From Stenotrophomonas sp. YIM B06876 (GTDB lineage: Bacteria; Pseudomonadota; Gammaproteobacteria; Xanthomonadales; Xanthomonadaceae), in the NCBI RefSeq assembly GCF_030711595.1, contig NZ_JAUJUJ010000009.1:22994-86993 (forward strand): 64,000 nt of DNA. The letters run 5' to 3'. The position numbers were made by a program, and so were the translations under genes. The notes beneath the pieces are model-generated. The model worked only from the letters and a program-made list of their open reading frames with translations, had not been told where the DNA came from and ran no database searches. Below, piece after piece: positions 8,701 to 18,127 of this stretch. Within the stretch, counting starts at the first letter, position 1. Each line of letters opens with the position of its first letter.

Positions 8701-10860
8701 TTACTTCAGCCCGCGGTTTTCCAGCAGCGGCTCAACGCTGGGATCCTTGCCGCGGAAGTCGCGATAGAGCTGGGCCAGCTCGACGCTGTTGCCGCGCGAG
8801 AGCACCTTGTCACGGAAGATCTGACCGTTTTCCGGGGTCAGGCCGCCGTTCTCCTTGAACCACTGGAACGCATCATGGTCGAGTACCTCGGCCCAGAAGT
8901 AGGCGTAGTAACCGGCCGAATAGCCACCGCCCCAGATGTGGTCGAAATAGCTGGTGCGGTAACGCGGCGGCACCTGCGGCAGGTCCACCTTGAAACGCTT
9001 GAGCGAGGCGGCCTCGAACGTATCCACGTCCTGCAGCGGCGCATCGGCCTTGAGCGTGTGCCAGGACAGGTCCAGCAGTGCAGCCGCCAGGTATTCGGTG
9101 GTCGCATAGCCCTGGTTGAAGGTGCGCGCCTTGACGATCTTGTCCACCAGCGGCTGCGGCATCGGCTCGCCGGTCTTGTAGTGCTTGGCGTAGTTGGCGA
9201 ACACCTTCGGATCCAGCGCCCAGTGCTCGTTGAACTGGGACGGGAACTCGACAAAGTCGCGCGAGGTGCTGGTGCCGGCGATCGACGGGTACTTCACGTT
9301 GGAGAACATGCCATGCAGCGCGTGGCCGAACTCGTGGAACAGGGTGGTCACATCATCCCAGCTCAGCAGCGCCGGCTGCCCGGGCGCCGGCTTGGTGAAG
9401 TTGCACACGTTGTAGACCACCGGCTTGGTGCCGGTCAGGCCATCCTGTTCGACGAACGCGTCCATCCACGCGCCACCGGACTTGCTGTCGCGCTTGAAGT
9501 AGTCGGTGTAGAACAGCGCCAGCGAGCTGCCGTCCTTGTCGAACACCTCATACACTTTCATGTCGGCATGGTAGGTGGGGATGTCGCGGCGTTCCTTGAA
9601 GGTGATGCCGTACAGCTGCGTGGCCGCATAGAACACGCCGTTCTTGAGTACGTTGTCGAGTTCGAAGTACGGCTTGATCTGGGTCTCGTCCAGGTCGAAC
9701 TTGGCCTTGCGCACCTGCTCGGCGTAGAAATCCCAGTCCGCGGCAGTGGCCTTGAAGCCCCCCTTCTGCGCGTCGATCACCTTCTGGATTTCGGCCAGTT
9801 CGCCGCGCGCCTTGGCGGTGGCCGCCGGCACCGTGTCGGTCAGCAGCTTCAGCGCCATGGCCGGGGTCTTGGCCATCTGGTCGCCGAGGCTGTAGGCGGC
9901 GTAGTTCTCGAAGCCGAGCAGCCGGGCCTTCTGCGCCCGCAGCTGGGCCAGACGCTGGATGGTCTGCCGGGTATCGTGGGCATCGCCCTTCTCGGCCCGG
10001 GTTTCCGAGGCGTTGAGCACTTCGGTGCGCAGCGCGCGGTCGCTGAGCGAAACCAGTTCCGGCTGCTGGGTGGTGTTCTGCAGGGCCAGCAGGTATTTGC
10101 CATCGAGCTTGCGCGCTTTGGCGTCTTCGGCGGCCGCGGCAATCGCCCCCTCGTCCAGCCCGGCCAGGCGCGCCCTGTCGTCCACCACCACCGCAGCGGC
10201 GGCGGTCGCAGCGACCAGCCGGGTGTGGAACTGGGTCGACAGCGTGGTCTCTTCAACGTTGAGCTTGCGCAGGCTGTCCTTGTCGGTATCGGACAACTGC
10301 GCGCCGGCGCGCACGAACGCCAGGTAGTCGCGCTCGAGCAGGTGCGTCTGCACCGCGTCCAGGCCCAATGACTGGCGCTGGTCGTACAGGGTCTTGACCC
10401 GTGCGAACAGCTTCGGGTCCAGGTTGATCTCGTCCTGGTGCGCGGCCAGCAGCGGCGCCACCTCTTCCTGGATCTTCTGCCGTGCATCGTTGGTATCGGC
10501 CTGCACCAGGCCGAAGAAGATGCGCGAGACGCGATCAAGCGTTTCACCGCTGCGCTCCAGCGCCTCGATGGTGTTGTCGAAGGTGGCCGGCTCGGGGTTG
10601 TCGGCGATCTTGCGCACTTCAGCCAGGTGCAGCGCCATGCCCTGCTTGAACGCCGGCAGGAAGTCGCTGTCCTGGATTTTGTCGAACGGCGGCGCCTGGA
10701 ACGGCAGCGTGCTGGCACTGAGCAGCGGATTGGTCGAAGCATCGGCCGGCTGGCTGGCAGCGGGCGCAGGCGGGGTGGCGGACACGGGGGTGGACTCCTT
10801 GCCGGAACAGGCAGTCAGCGCAAGGCTGATGGCGGCGGCCAGAATGACGGTACGCGACAT
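8701..10860 (-). CDS. dcp: M3-family peptidyl-dipeptidase (Dcp), lipoprotein
   Basis: 719 aa. The zinc motif HEFGHALHGMF (HExxH form) is intact, with the downstream third ligand in the usual FVEFPSQFNEHW segment. The start at 10860 (AGGAG 8 nt upstream) gives a lipoprotein signal peptide, VILAAAISLALTACSG, with lipobox LTAC. The enzyme is therefore probably exported and lipid-anchored, where it would trim C-terminal dipeptides from oligopeptides. It ends at a strong terminator, so it forms its own unit. An M3 oligopeptidase of broader specificity is the alternative. Confidence 0.92.
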   Translation of the reverse strand: MSRTVILAAAISLALTACSGKESTPVSATPPAPAASQPADASTNPLLSASTLPFQAPPFDKIQDSDFLPAFKQGMALHLAEVRKIADNPEPATFDNTIEALERSGETLDRVSRIFFGLVQADTNDARQKIQEEVAPLLAAHQDEINLDPKLFARVKTLYDQRQSLGLDAVQTHLLERDYLAFVRAGAQLSDTDKDSLRKLNVEETTLSTQFHTRLVAATAAAAVVVDDRARLAGLDEGAIAAAAEDAKARKLDGKYLLALQNTTQQPELVSLSDRALRTEVLNASETRAEKGDAHDTRQTIQRLAQLRAQKARLLGFENYAAYSLGDQMAKTPAMALKLLTDTVPAATAKARGELAEIQKVIDAQKGGFKATAADWDFYAEQVRKAKFDLDETQIKPYFELDNVLKNGVFYAATQLYGITFKERRDIPTYHADMKVYEVFDKDGSSLALFYTDYFKRDSKSGGAWMDAFVEQDGLTGTKPVVYNVCNFTKPAPGQPALLSWDDVTTLFHEFGHALHGMFSNVKYPSIAGTSTSRDFVEFPSQFNEHWALDPKVFANYAKHYKTGEPMPQPLVDKIVKARTFNQGYATTEYLAAALLDLSWHTLKADAPLQDVDTFEAASLKRFKVDLPQVPPRYRTSYFDHIWGGGYSAGYYAYFWAEVLDHDAFQWFKENGGLTPENGQIFRDKVLSRGNSVELAQLYRDFRGKDPSVEPLLENRGLK

Positions 10861-10953
10861 GCAACGGGCTCCTGTAGGACGGGTTTCAACTTCAGCCGGA
10901 CACACTACTCCCATCACCACAGGCGTGGCATGTGCTGCTGCCGGCTGCCGGAC

Positions 10954-11514
10954 TCAGCGGGTGTCGCGGGTCTTGCCGACCCACGGTGCATACCACTGGC
11001 GGATGGCGGCCATGTCGGCGGTGTCGTCGCCGGAGGGATGGAACAGCGGGCCAAAGCCGATCGTGCGCTCGGGATAGTGGAAATACACCATCAAAACCGG
11101 CACCTCGGCCAGCCGTGCGATCTTCAGGAAGCCGGCCTTCCACTGCGTAACCGCCTTGCGCGTGCCTTCGGGGGTGATCGTGTACCACATGCGATCGGAC
11201 TGGCGCAGCAGCCGCACCGCCTGTTCAACCGTGCCCTGCGGCGAGCTGCGGTCCAGCGCGATCACGCCCAGCCGGCGCAGCACCGGCCCCAGCGGCCACC
11301 AGAACAGCTGCGCCTTGCCCAGTACCCGCACTTCCAGCCCCAACGCGATCTTGGCCGCCATGCCCCACAGACCGTCCCAGTTGGAGGAATGTGGCGCCAC
11401 GATCATCACCACCTTGGCCACGTCCGGGATCGGGCCCTGCAGCTTCCAGCCACCGGCGCGCAGCACGGTCCGCGCCAGCCAGCGGTTGAAGGCATTCGGC
11501 TTGACCTGCGGCAT
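10954..11514 (-). CDS. 1-acyl-sn-glycerol-3-phosphate acyltransferase family protein
   Basis: 186 aa. The PlsC-type block I is APHSSNWDG (H-x4-D variant HSSNWD), block III is the ITPEGTR glycine-loop, and the last conserved block is MVYFHYPERTIGFGP. It probably acylates lysophosphatidic acid or another glycerol or amino acceptor at the inner membrane. The start at 11514 was preferred because the longer frame would overlap arfB; its ribosome-binding site is weak. It lies 41 nt downstream of the exopolysaccharide operon and may be its last gene. Confidence 0.8.
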   Translation of the reverse strand: MPQVKPNAFNRWLARTVLRAGGWKLQGPIPDVAKVVMIVAPHSSNWDGLWGMAAKIALGLEVRVLGKAQLFWWPLGPVLRRLGVIALDRSSPQGTVEQAVRLLRQSDRMWYTITPEGTRKAVTQWKAGFLKIARLAEVPVLMVYFHYPERTIGFGPLFHPSGDDTADMAAIRQWYAPWVGKTRDTR

Positions 11515-11554
11515 GTTCGGCGGCACCGCCGGAATAGTCGGGTGATTCAAAAAA

Positions 11555-11968
11555 TTACTCCCAGTTGCTGGATGAACGTCCGCGTTTGACCTGCGAACGT
11601 CCGCGTTTGGCATCCAAACGCCGCAATTTTGACCCATAGGTCGGCTTGGTGGCCACCCGCGGTTTGGGCACGCTCAGCGCGGTGGCGATAAACGCGTCCA
11701 GACGTTCACGCGCGTCCTGGCGGTTGCGCTCCTGGGTCCGGAAGCGCTGGGCGTCGATGACCAGTACGCCGTCGGCGGTGACCCGGCGGTCGCGCTTGGC
11801 CAGCAGGCGGGCGCGCAACGCCTCGGACAACGACGGCGAGCCGGCGATATCGAAACGCAACTCCACCGCCGTGGCCACCTTGTTGACGTTCTGCCCCCCC
11901 GGTCCGGAGGCGCGTACAAAGCGTTCGATCAGTTCGTTTTCGGGAATCAGCGGCGGCTTCACTCCCAC
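11555..11968 (-). CDS. arfB: Alternative ribosome-rescue factor ArfB (YaeJ)
   Basis: 137 aa. The catalytic GGQ is present in RASGPGGQNVNKVATAVEL, and the C-terminus is a basic tail ending KRGRSQVKRGRSSSNWE, as expected for the part that enters the empty mRNA channel. It hydrolyses peptidyl-tRNA on stalled ribosomes. The ATG lies inside the last codons of the upstream hydrolase gene (10-bp overlap), so translation is coupled. The basic tail carries a local duplication of KRGRS (DNA repeat GAACGTCCGCGTTTG at 11576 and 11597). Confidence 0.93.
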   Translation of the reverse strand: MGVKPPLIPENELIERFVRASGPGGQNVNKVATAVELRFDIAGSPSLSEALRARLLAKRDRRVTADGVLVIDAQRFRTQERNRQDARERLDAFIATALSVPKPRVATKPTYGSKLRRLDAKRGRSQVKRGRSSSNWE

Positions 11969-12894
11969 GCCCGCCCCTTCCAGCGCCGGTAGGCGCGGTA
12001 GTGGTGGATGGCGAAACCGGCAAAGGCCGGCTCGCGCTGCAGCGCCTTTTGCACTTTGGCCAGTTCGCGCTCGAACACCACCGGGCCTTCTTCGTCGAAG
12101 GTCACCTTGTCGATCTCGTTGGGGGACACTTCCACCCCGATCACCACTTTTTTGCGCGCGCGGTTGGCATAGGCGATTTCGCTGGCGGCGTGCGACAGGA
12201 TGCTGTCGGCGCCCTCGGCCTTGTCGCGGTAATCCATCAGCGCCACGTAGTCGTAGAGATCGATCACATGCTCGCTGACCGGACGGCTACGGCCCTGCCA
12301 TTCCAGGGTGATGCCATCCAGCCAGAACGGGATCGCCGGCCCCACCGCGAGCGTGGCCCGGTAGTCGCGCTTGATCCGCATCAGCGCCGCGCTCATGTCC
12401 AGGAAGTCGCCCAGCAGCCGCTCACGGGTGTGGTCATCCCATTCGTCGAGGATGTGCGGCTCGATATCCAGGTTCACCCCGTCAAAGCGCGCCGCGCGCG
12501 GTGCCGCGGCGTTGTAGTCGAGCACCCGGCGGAACATCGCCTCGGCATCGGCGCGGTGCTCCGGCAGGATGTAGGTCTCGGTATTGAGGTAGGCCGAACC
12601 CAGCAGCGCATAGGCCTGCATGCCGTTGCGGTGCAGGCGCTCGATCAGGGTGCGGTAGCGCTGCGGCTGCTCCACGATCAGGTTGCGGCCGCGGTAGCCG
12701 TCGGCATACAGATAGACCGAATCGATGTGCTGGGCCTTGAGATACGCGATGGCCTCGGTGGCCACCGCCGGATCGTCGAGCATCGCGTAGGACTCGGCCT
12801 CCCAGGTCCAGATCGCGCGCCCGGCCGCCGCCGAGGCAGCCGGCAGCAGGCCTGCGCACAGCAGCAGCAGCGGAAACAGCAAGCGGCGACTCAT
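11959..12894 (-). CDS. Secreted GH18-like glycoside hydrolase of the exopolysaccharide operon
   Basis: 311 aa with a signal peptide (LLFPLLLLCAGLLPAASAAAG). I do not recognise a named family. The fold pattern looks like a TIM barrel, and residues 138-145 read DGVNLDIE, close to the GH18 catalytic motif DGxDxDxE with Asn for one Asp. MDYRDKAEG resembles the MxYD strand of that clan. The start overlaps the sulfatase-type gene by ATGA. Inference: a periplasmic glycan hydrolase that trims or clears the polymer made by the linked GT2 synthase, a role like that of the C-terminal domain of PgaB or of PelA. The polymer is unknown. Confidence 0.6.
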   Translation of the reverse strand: MSRRLLFPLLLLCAGLLPAASAAAGRAIWTWEAESYAMLDDPAVATEAIAYLKAQHIDSVYLYADGYRGRNLIVEQPQRYRTLIERLHRNGMQAYALLGSAYLNTETYILPEHRADAEAMFRRVLDYNAAAPRAARFDGVNLDIEPHILDEWDDHTRERLLGDFLDMSAALMRIKRDYRATLAVGPAIPFWLDGITLEWQGRSRPVSEHVIDLYDYVALMDYRDKAEGADSILSHAASEIAYANRARKKVVIGVEVSPNEIDKVTFDEEGPVVFERELAKVQKALQREPAFAGFAIHHYRAYRRWKGRAWE

Positions 12895-15281
12895 GGCGGG
12901 GCACCTGCGCCGGTATCGGCGCCGAAATCGAAGGGAATGTGGAAGCGTCCGCGGCCCAGCGGCTGGCCGGTATCCGGATCTGACGGGCGCACCGACACAT
13001 AATACCGGCCCGGTACCAGCCCCGGATGCCGCAATGTCAGGCGCACCGCACGCCGTTCGTGTGCGGCCAGCTGCAGCGCGCCACCCGACGCCTCCTGCAC
13101 TTCGCGGCCGTCTTCGCTGCTGAGCACGGCCAGCGGCACGAACGCGGCGCTCGGCACCGGATCGCCATTGGCGAAGATCCCGTGGATGTCGATCGCATCG
13201 CCCGCCCGCCCCAACTGCACCGATTCCAGGGTGATGCCCGGCACCGCCCGGGCCGGCGGCCCGCTGCGCGGCGCGGCATCGGCGGCGGCAGCGCCGGCGG
13301 CGAACGCCAGCAGTGGGGGCGCCTCCCCGTCGGGCATCAACGCCAGCTGGCGCAGGAAGGTCGCATTGGCGCTGCGGTAGCGCTGCAGCCGGTGCGTCAC
13401 CCAGGCCTGGAGGTGGGTGTCGTCCACCGGCGACAGATGCATGCCATCACCCAGTTCGAACAGTTGCCCATCGCGCAGCCACCAGCGATCGACCAGGTAT
13501 TCGGGGTCGCTGGTCTTGGTCTGCTGCAGCGGGATCTCATGCTGGTTGCGGAAATCGGCGCCCATATCCAGCCCCGTACCCAGCCATGGCACCTGCGCCG
13601 GCCGCTGCAGGCCATAGGTGTGCGCGAACAGCGCCAGCAGCGACGGCGTCACATCCAGATGCGAGGACACAGCGCGCACCTGTGCCGGTTGCTTCAGCAG
13701 CGGCGAGAACACCAGCAGCGGCACGTGGTAGCGGTCGATGTGTTCGCCCATCGGGATTTCCGGCAGACGATGGTCACCGGTGATGACGAACACCGTGTTG
13801 CGGTACCACGGCATCTGCGCTGCCGATTCGAAGTAGCGGCGCAGCTGGTCATCGGTGTACAGGATGGTGCTGTAGATATCGGCATTGGCGCGATAGGCCG
13901 GCAGCTGCGAGGCTGGCACCGCCAGCTGCTGCAGGCGCTGCTCGACGCGGGCGCGGTAGCGGTCCTGGCCCGGAAACTGGTAACTGGTGTGCATCGAAAT
14001 GGTCTGCATCGCCAGTGCGAATGGCGTTTGCAACCCGGTGCTGTCGGCCAGCACCCGCGATACCAGCTCGCGGTCGGGATAGCCCCAGCTGCTGAGCGGA
14101 TTGAGCTGATAACCGCTGCCGAAATTTTTCAGATCGACCACGGCGTCGAGCTGCTGCAACCGCAGATAGGCGCGCTCGTTGTCGAAACCGGCATCGGTGC
14201 CGCTGTAGAACGCCGTGTGGTAGCCCTGCCGGTGCAACACGTTGAACAGCCCCGGGTGCGGCGGCATGCGCTCGCCCAGTGCGGCGAAGCCCTGTTCGCC
14301 GAACGGCAGCGAGCCCAGCAGCGAGGGCAATACCCCGAAGGTGCGGCCCTGGTTGGCAAGGAAGTTCTCGAAGTACAGGCTGCGCGTGGCCAGATCATCC
14401 AGGAACGGGGTGAAACTGCCGAGCTCGGCCTGTGGCCCGGAGAACGAACGGCCCAGCCCTTCGACCACGATCACCACCAGATTGGGGGGCGCCCCGTCGG
14501 AGGTCGCCGCGAAGTACGGACCCAGGGCATCGGGCGTGCGCTCCGGGTGCAGGAACGGATAGTGCGGATCCAATGGGGGTTCGTCGGCCGAGGCCGGCGC
14601 GACCACGCCTGCCGCATCCCCGGCCGGGCGCTGCAACCAGCGCAGGCTGTCGGCGGTGAACCAGGCCAGCTTGTTGCCGGCCAGCGCGCGTGCGGTATCG
14701 CCCGGCAGCGCGCCTGTTCCGGGTGCCAGTGGCAATCCCCAGCCGGCGAGGCCCGCCAGCACGGCGGTCACCGCCAGCCGCTGCCGCGGTTCAGGCTGCC
14801 AACGGCGCAGGCCGTACAGCGCCGCCCACAGCACCAGCAGCGGCAGTGCCAGGACCAGCATCCCGCTGGTACCGAGGTGGGCGCCGCCCGCCAGCGTGGT
14901 GGCGATTTCCGCCCGGCTGTAGCCGAACAGGTCCGCGCCCAGCGGCGTGCCGGCCACCTGGAAATACCGTTCAAGCGCCGCCTGCACCAGCAGGAAGACC
15001 GACCAGACCATGCCGGTGGCCAACAGCCGCGCGCGCGGCGAGCCCAAGCGCAGGCACGGCCAAGACAGCAGCAACAGCAGTGGCAACGCCCGCAGCAGGG
15101 TCAGCAGCCCTTGGCCAAGCGCGAATGCGGCAATCCCCCCCTTCACCGGCGGCGGCCACGCCGCCGTACCCATCCCCACCGCCACTGCCGTGCCGGTCAG
15201 CACCAGCTGCGCGGCAAGCAGCGCCGGCAGCCAGGTGAAAAACCGCGCGAGCACGCCGCCCGCCCTGTTGTCAGCCGTCAT
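12891..15281 (-). CDS. LtaS-like phosphoglycerol transferase (sulfatase fold)
   Basis: 796 aa. About five N-terminal membrane helices (~15-200) precede a periplasmic sulfatase-fold domain (~265-620). Catalytic and metal residues of the LtaS/OpgB type are visible: Glu in LVVIVVEGLG, the nucleophile Thr in NQGRTFGVLPSLLGS, and Asp-His in VITGDHRLPE. A C-terminal beta-sandwich-like region (~690-780) is extra. The ATG at 15281 is preferred; a GTG at 15293 directly abuts the upstream stop. Inference: it adds phosphoglycerol, or another phospho-alcohol, to the operon's polymer. Confidence 0.82.
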   Translation of the reverse strand: MTADNRAGGVLARFFTWLPALLAAQLVLTGTAVAVGMGTAAWPPPVKGGIAAFALGQGLLTLLRALPLLLLLSWPCLRLGSPRARLLATGMVWSVFLLVQAALERYFQVAGTPLGADLFGYSRAEIATTLAGGAHLGTSGMLVLALPLLVLWAALYGLRRWQPEPRQRLAVTAVLAGLAGWGLPLAPGTGALPGDTARALAGNKLAWFTADSLRWLQRPAGDAAGVVAPASADEPPLDPHYPFLHPERTPDALGPYFAATSDGAPPNLVVIVVEGLGRSFSGPQAELGSFTPFLDDLATRSLYFENFLANQGRTFGVLPSLLGSLPFGEQGFAALGERMPPHPGLFNVLHRQGYHTAFYSGTDAGFDNERAYLRLQQLDAVVDLKNFGSGYQLNPLSSWGYPDRELVSRVLADSTGLQTPFALAMQTISMHTSYQFPGQDRYRARVEQRLQQLAVPASQLPAYRANADIYSTILYTDDQLRRYFESAAQMPWYRNTVFVITGDHRLPEIPMGEHIDRYHVPLLVFSPLLKQPAQVRAVSSHLDVTPSLLALFAHTYGLQRPAQVPWLGTGLDMGADFRNQHEIPLQQTKTSDPEYLVDRWWLRDGQLFELGDGMHLSPVDDTHLQAWVTHRLQRYRSANATFLRQLALMPDGEAPPLLAFAAGAAAADAAPRSGPPARAVPGITLESVQLGRAGDAIDIHGIFANGDPVPSAAFVPLAVLSSEDGREVQEASGGALQLAAHERRAVRLTLRHPGLVPGRYYVSVRPSDPDTGQPLGRGRFHIPFDFGADTGAGAPP

Positions 15282-15293
15282 CGTGTTCCCCAC

Positions 15294-16577
15294 TCACCAG
15301 CGCGAATACAGCGCGAAGGAAAGATCCTGTTCGTTGAAACCGTCGGCGTTGTCGGCATAGCCGGCGCCCAGCTTGAAGCCCCAGCGCGGCGTGATGAAGT
15401 GGGTCCACGCCGCACCGATGGCGGCATTGTTGTTGCGCACGATGCCGCCGAAATTGTCGAAATCCGTGCTGCGGCCGTTGCCCAGGCTCAGTTCGAGATA
15501 GTCGTCGGCGTCACCCCGGTAGTAGTTCCGCACCAGAAGCCGATGGCTCCAGCTGCCCGAACCGGCGCCGGGCACGTGCTGCAGCTTGTACCGCGTGTAC
15601 CAGTTGCCGGCGTAGCGGCCTACGCCGACGCCATAGAACTCGGTGTCGGAGGAGAAGCGCAGATGGTCGACGCTGGCCGACAACTCCCAGCCGCTGCCGA
15701 CCCCCTGGAACACCTCCGCCCGCCAGCCCAGCCGCGGCAGGATGCCGCTGTCCGGCCCGCGCTGGTAACGCAGGTTGGCGTACGCGCGTGGCCACAGCGA
15801 GGTGTAGCCGTCCAGCGCCCAGGCCGTATCGTTGCGACCGAAATGATCGGCCCGCAACAATTCCAGGGCCAGCGAGCCGTGCTCGAAACGGCGGCGCAAG
15901 GACACATCGACATCATTCCAGTCCTGGCGTCCGCCACTGAAACCGGTGTGGTCGATGCCGGCGCGCAGGGTCCAGCGGAAGCCGTCGTTGATCATCGCTT
16001 CGGGATTGGCGGTGCGCCGGGTCAGGCTGGCCTCCAGGCTCGCCATTTCCGCCGGGTCGGCGCCGCAGGCGCGGGCGCTGGCAAAGTCGGCGCGGGCCGC
16101 GTCGCGGTCCCCGCCAGCGCGGTAGGCGCGGCCCCGGGCGATATAGGCGGCCGGGTCCTGCGGGGCCAGTTCCACCCAGTGCGAATATGCGGCGATCGCC
16201 TGCTGCGGGCGGTCGCTCCAGCTGTACATGTCGCCCAGCGCCGACCATGCATCGGCATAGGTCGGGCTGCGCTGGACCACCGCGGTCAGGTCGGCCTCGG
16301 ATTGGGTGTAGTGCCCCATCCAGGCGTAGGTGCGCCCGCGCGCAAGCAGCAGGTCGCCATTGTCCGGGTGCTCCTGCAGCAATGCGCTGTAGCGTTCGAT
16401 CGCCGCATCGCGCTGGCCGTTGGTGGCCAGCTGTCGCACCTGCAGCATCTGTTCGCTCAACGAGGGCGGTGATGCGGATGACGACTGTGCCCAGGCCGCC
16501 GGCGAGACCGCCAGGGCCAGCCACAACGGCGCGTACAGGGAGAAGCCGGCGCTCCGCCGGAGAGTCGTATGCGGCAT
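15294..16577 (-). CDS. YaiO-type TPR / outer-membrane beta-barrel exporter
   Basis: 427 aa. A signal peptide (LWLALAVSPAAWAQS) is followed by about four TPR units (~45-180; for example YSALLQEHPDNGDLLLARGR) and a C-terminal beta-barrel (~200-427) of alternating strands ending SFALYSRW with an aromatic last residue. TPR plus barrel is the arrangement of PgaA, PelB and YaiO exporters, which carry polymer across the periplasm and outer membrane. AGGAAG 6 nt before the ATG at 16577 decided the start; an ATG at 16598 overlaps the GT2 stop and would add seven residues. Confidence 0.82.
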   Translation of the reverse strand: MPHTTLRRSAGFSLYAPLWLALAVSPAAWAQSSSASPPSLSEQMLQVRQLATNGQRDAAIERYSALLQEHPDNGDLLLARGRTYAWMGHYTQSEADLTAVVQRSPTYADAWSALGDMYSWSDRPQQAIAAYSHWVELAPQDPAAYIARGRAYRAGGDRDAARADFASARACGADPAEMASLEASLTRRTANPEAMINDGFRWTLRAGIDHTGFSGGRQDWNDVDVSLRRRFEHGSLALELLRADHFGRNDTAWALDGYTSLWPRAYANLRYQRGPDSGILPRLGWRAEVFQGVGSGWELSASVDHLRFSSDTEFYGVGVGRYAGNWYTRYKLQHVPGAGSGSWSHRLLVRNYYRGDADDYLELSLGNGRSTDFDNFGGIVRNNNAAIGAAWTHFITPRWGFKLGAGYADNADGFNEQDLSFALYSRW

Positions 16578-16594
16578 GGAAAGCTTCCTGGAGG

Positions 16595-18127
16595 TCATGG
16601 CGTGGGTCGGACGTCGACGGTGGTGGCAACGGTGGCAATGGCGGCGGGCGCGCCCTCCGGATGTTCTTCCTCGTGGGGTTGCTGCCAGGAACCGTCGCGG
16701 TTGATCCGGCCCCATTGATGGCGGCGGCCCATGCTGAACAACCAGCTCAGCATGCCGGTCACCCGCCAGACCGAGGTCAGCTGCCGGTAGCCGAAATTCT
16801 CCAGCACCGCGGCCAGGAACAGCCACAACTGCTGCCGCGGCCGGGTATACAAGCGGAACGACAGCTCTTCCAACAGCATTGCATTGACCGACAACAGCAC
16901 CCCCAGGCCAATCGCCGCGGCAAGGAACACCACAAACGCATACAGCGGAATCAAACCCAGGATCCACAACACGATCATCGCCACGTAGCCGGTCACTTCG
17001 ATCATCGGGCCGAGGAATTCGAACAGCAGCATGAACGGAAAGGCGATCCAGCCGACCGTGCCGCCGCGCGGGTTCAGCATCAGTCCGAGGTTGGACCACA
17101 GGCTCTCGGCCAGCCCGCGTTGCCAGCGGATGCGCTGGCTTTTCAGCGAAGCCAGGTCACTGGGGGCTTCGGTCCAGCACACCGGGTCGGGCACGAAGCG
17201 GATGCGGTAGTCGCGTTTCTGCTCGCGCAGGTTGCGGTGCAGGCGCACCACCAGATCCATGTCCTCGCCGACGGTGGCACGGCGGTAGCCGCCAATGGCG
17301 ATCACCCGTTCCTTGGAGAACACCCCGAAGGCGCCGGAGATGATCAGCAACGCGTTCATCGGCGACCAGCCCATGCGTCCGAACAGGAATCCGCGCAGGT
17401 ATTCCACCAGCTGGAAGGTCGGCAGCAGCCGCTTGGGCACATCCACTTTTTCCAGCATGCCGCCCTTGACGGTGCAGCCGTTCAGTACCCGCACCACGCC
17501 GCCGCTGGCCACCACCCGCGCATCCTCCAGGAACGGCCGCACCACCCGCGACAGGCTCTCCGGCTGCAGGATGCTGTCGGCGTCGATCACGCAGAACAGC
17601 GGATAGCGCGCACAGTTCAGGCCGGCATTGATCGCGTCGGCCTTGCCACCGTTGGCCTTGTCCACCATGCGGATCGTGGGAAAACGGGCCGAGGCGTACA
17701 CCCCTTCGACCGTCTCGGTCGGCAGCCGCCGGCGGTAGGCTTCCGGCACCCGCACCAGGCCGAAGGCCTCGATCAGCACCTTGCGGGTGTCGTCGCTGGA
17801 CCCGTCGTTGACCACCACGATCTCGAATTGGGGGTAGTCGGTCTTGAGCAGCGAACGCACCGAGGTCACCACCGAACCGGCCTCGTTGTGGGCAGGCAGC
17901 ACAATGCTTACCGGAGGCTGGTGCTGGCGCAGGCCGTGGGGAAGATAGTGTGCGCGGTGCTCACGCATGTAACGCACGATGTGGAAGGCCGAGATGTAGT
18001 TGAGGATCAGGTAGGCCAGGTTGATCGCCAAGAAATAGCCCAGGAACGCCCATTGCAGCGACACCAGCAGGTGCACCCAGTCGATCTGCTGGAAATACCG
18101 CACCAACGCATCCCAGTAGGCACTCAT
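16595..18127 (-). CDS. Membrane-embedded processive GT2 glycosyltransferase
   Basis: 510 aa. An N-terminal membrane helix pair (~20-50) precedes a GT-A domain with VNDGSSDDT, CVIDADSIL (DxD), TVGEDMDL (TED-like) and QRIRWQRGL (QxxRW). Four or so helices follow at ~335-440. This is the motif set of processive synthases such as PgaC, HasA and BcsA. It should polymerise a nucleotide sugar and push the chain through the inner membrane. It is coupled by ATGA to the HEAT gene and followed by the YaiO-type exporter. There is no PilZ domain, so any c-di-GMP control would be indirect. Confidence 0.9.
   Translation of the reverse strand: MSAYWDALVRYFQQIDWVHLLVSLQWAFLGYFLAINLAYLILNYISAFHIVRYMREHRAHYLPHGLRQHQPPVSIVLPAHNEAGSVVTSVRSLLKTDYPQFEIVVVNDGSSDDTRKVLIEAFGLVRVPEAYRRRLPTETVEGVYASARFPTIRMVDKANGGKADAINAGLNCARYPLFCVIDADSILQPESLSRVVRPFLEDARVVASGGVVRVLNGCTVKGGMLEKVDVPKRLLPTFQLVEYLRGFLFGRMGWSPMNALLIISGAFGVFSKERVIAIGGYRRATVGEDMDLVVRLHRNLREQKRDYRIRFVPDPVCWTEAPSDLASLKSQRIRWQRGLAESLWSNLGLMLNPRGGTVGWIAFPFMLLFEFLGPMIEVTGYVAMIVLWILGLIPLYAFVVFLAAAIGLGVLLSVNAMLLEELSFRLYTRPRQQLWLFLAAVLENFGYRQLTSVWRVTGMLSWLFSMGRRHQWGRINRDGSWQQPHEEEHPEGAPAAIATVATTVDVRPTP

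Noticed and set aside
13026..16472. 1148-codon open frame on the plus strand
   Set aside because: Antisense to the sulfatase-type and YaiO-type genes; low-complexity His/Arg/Gln composition and no start context.
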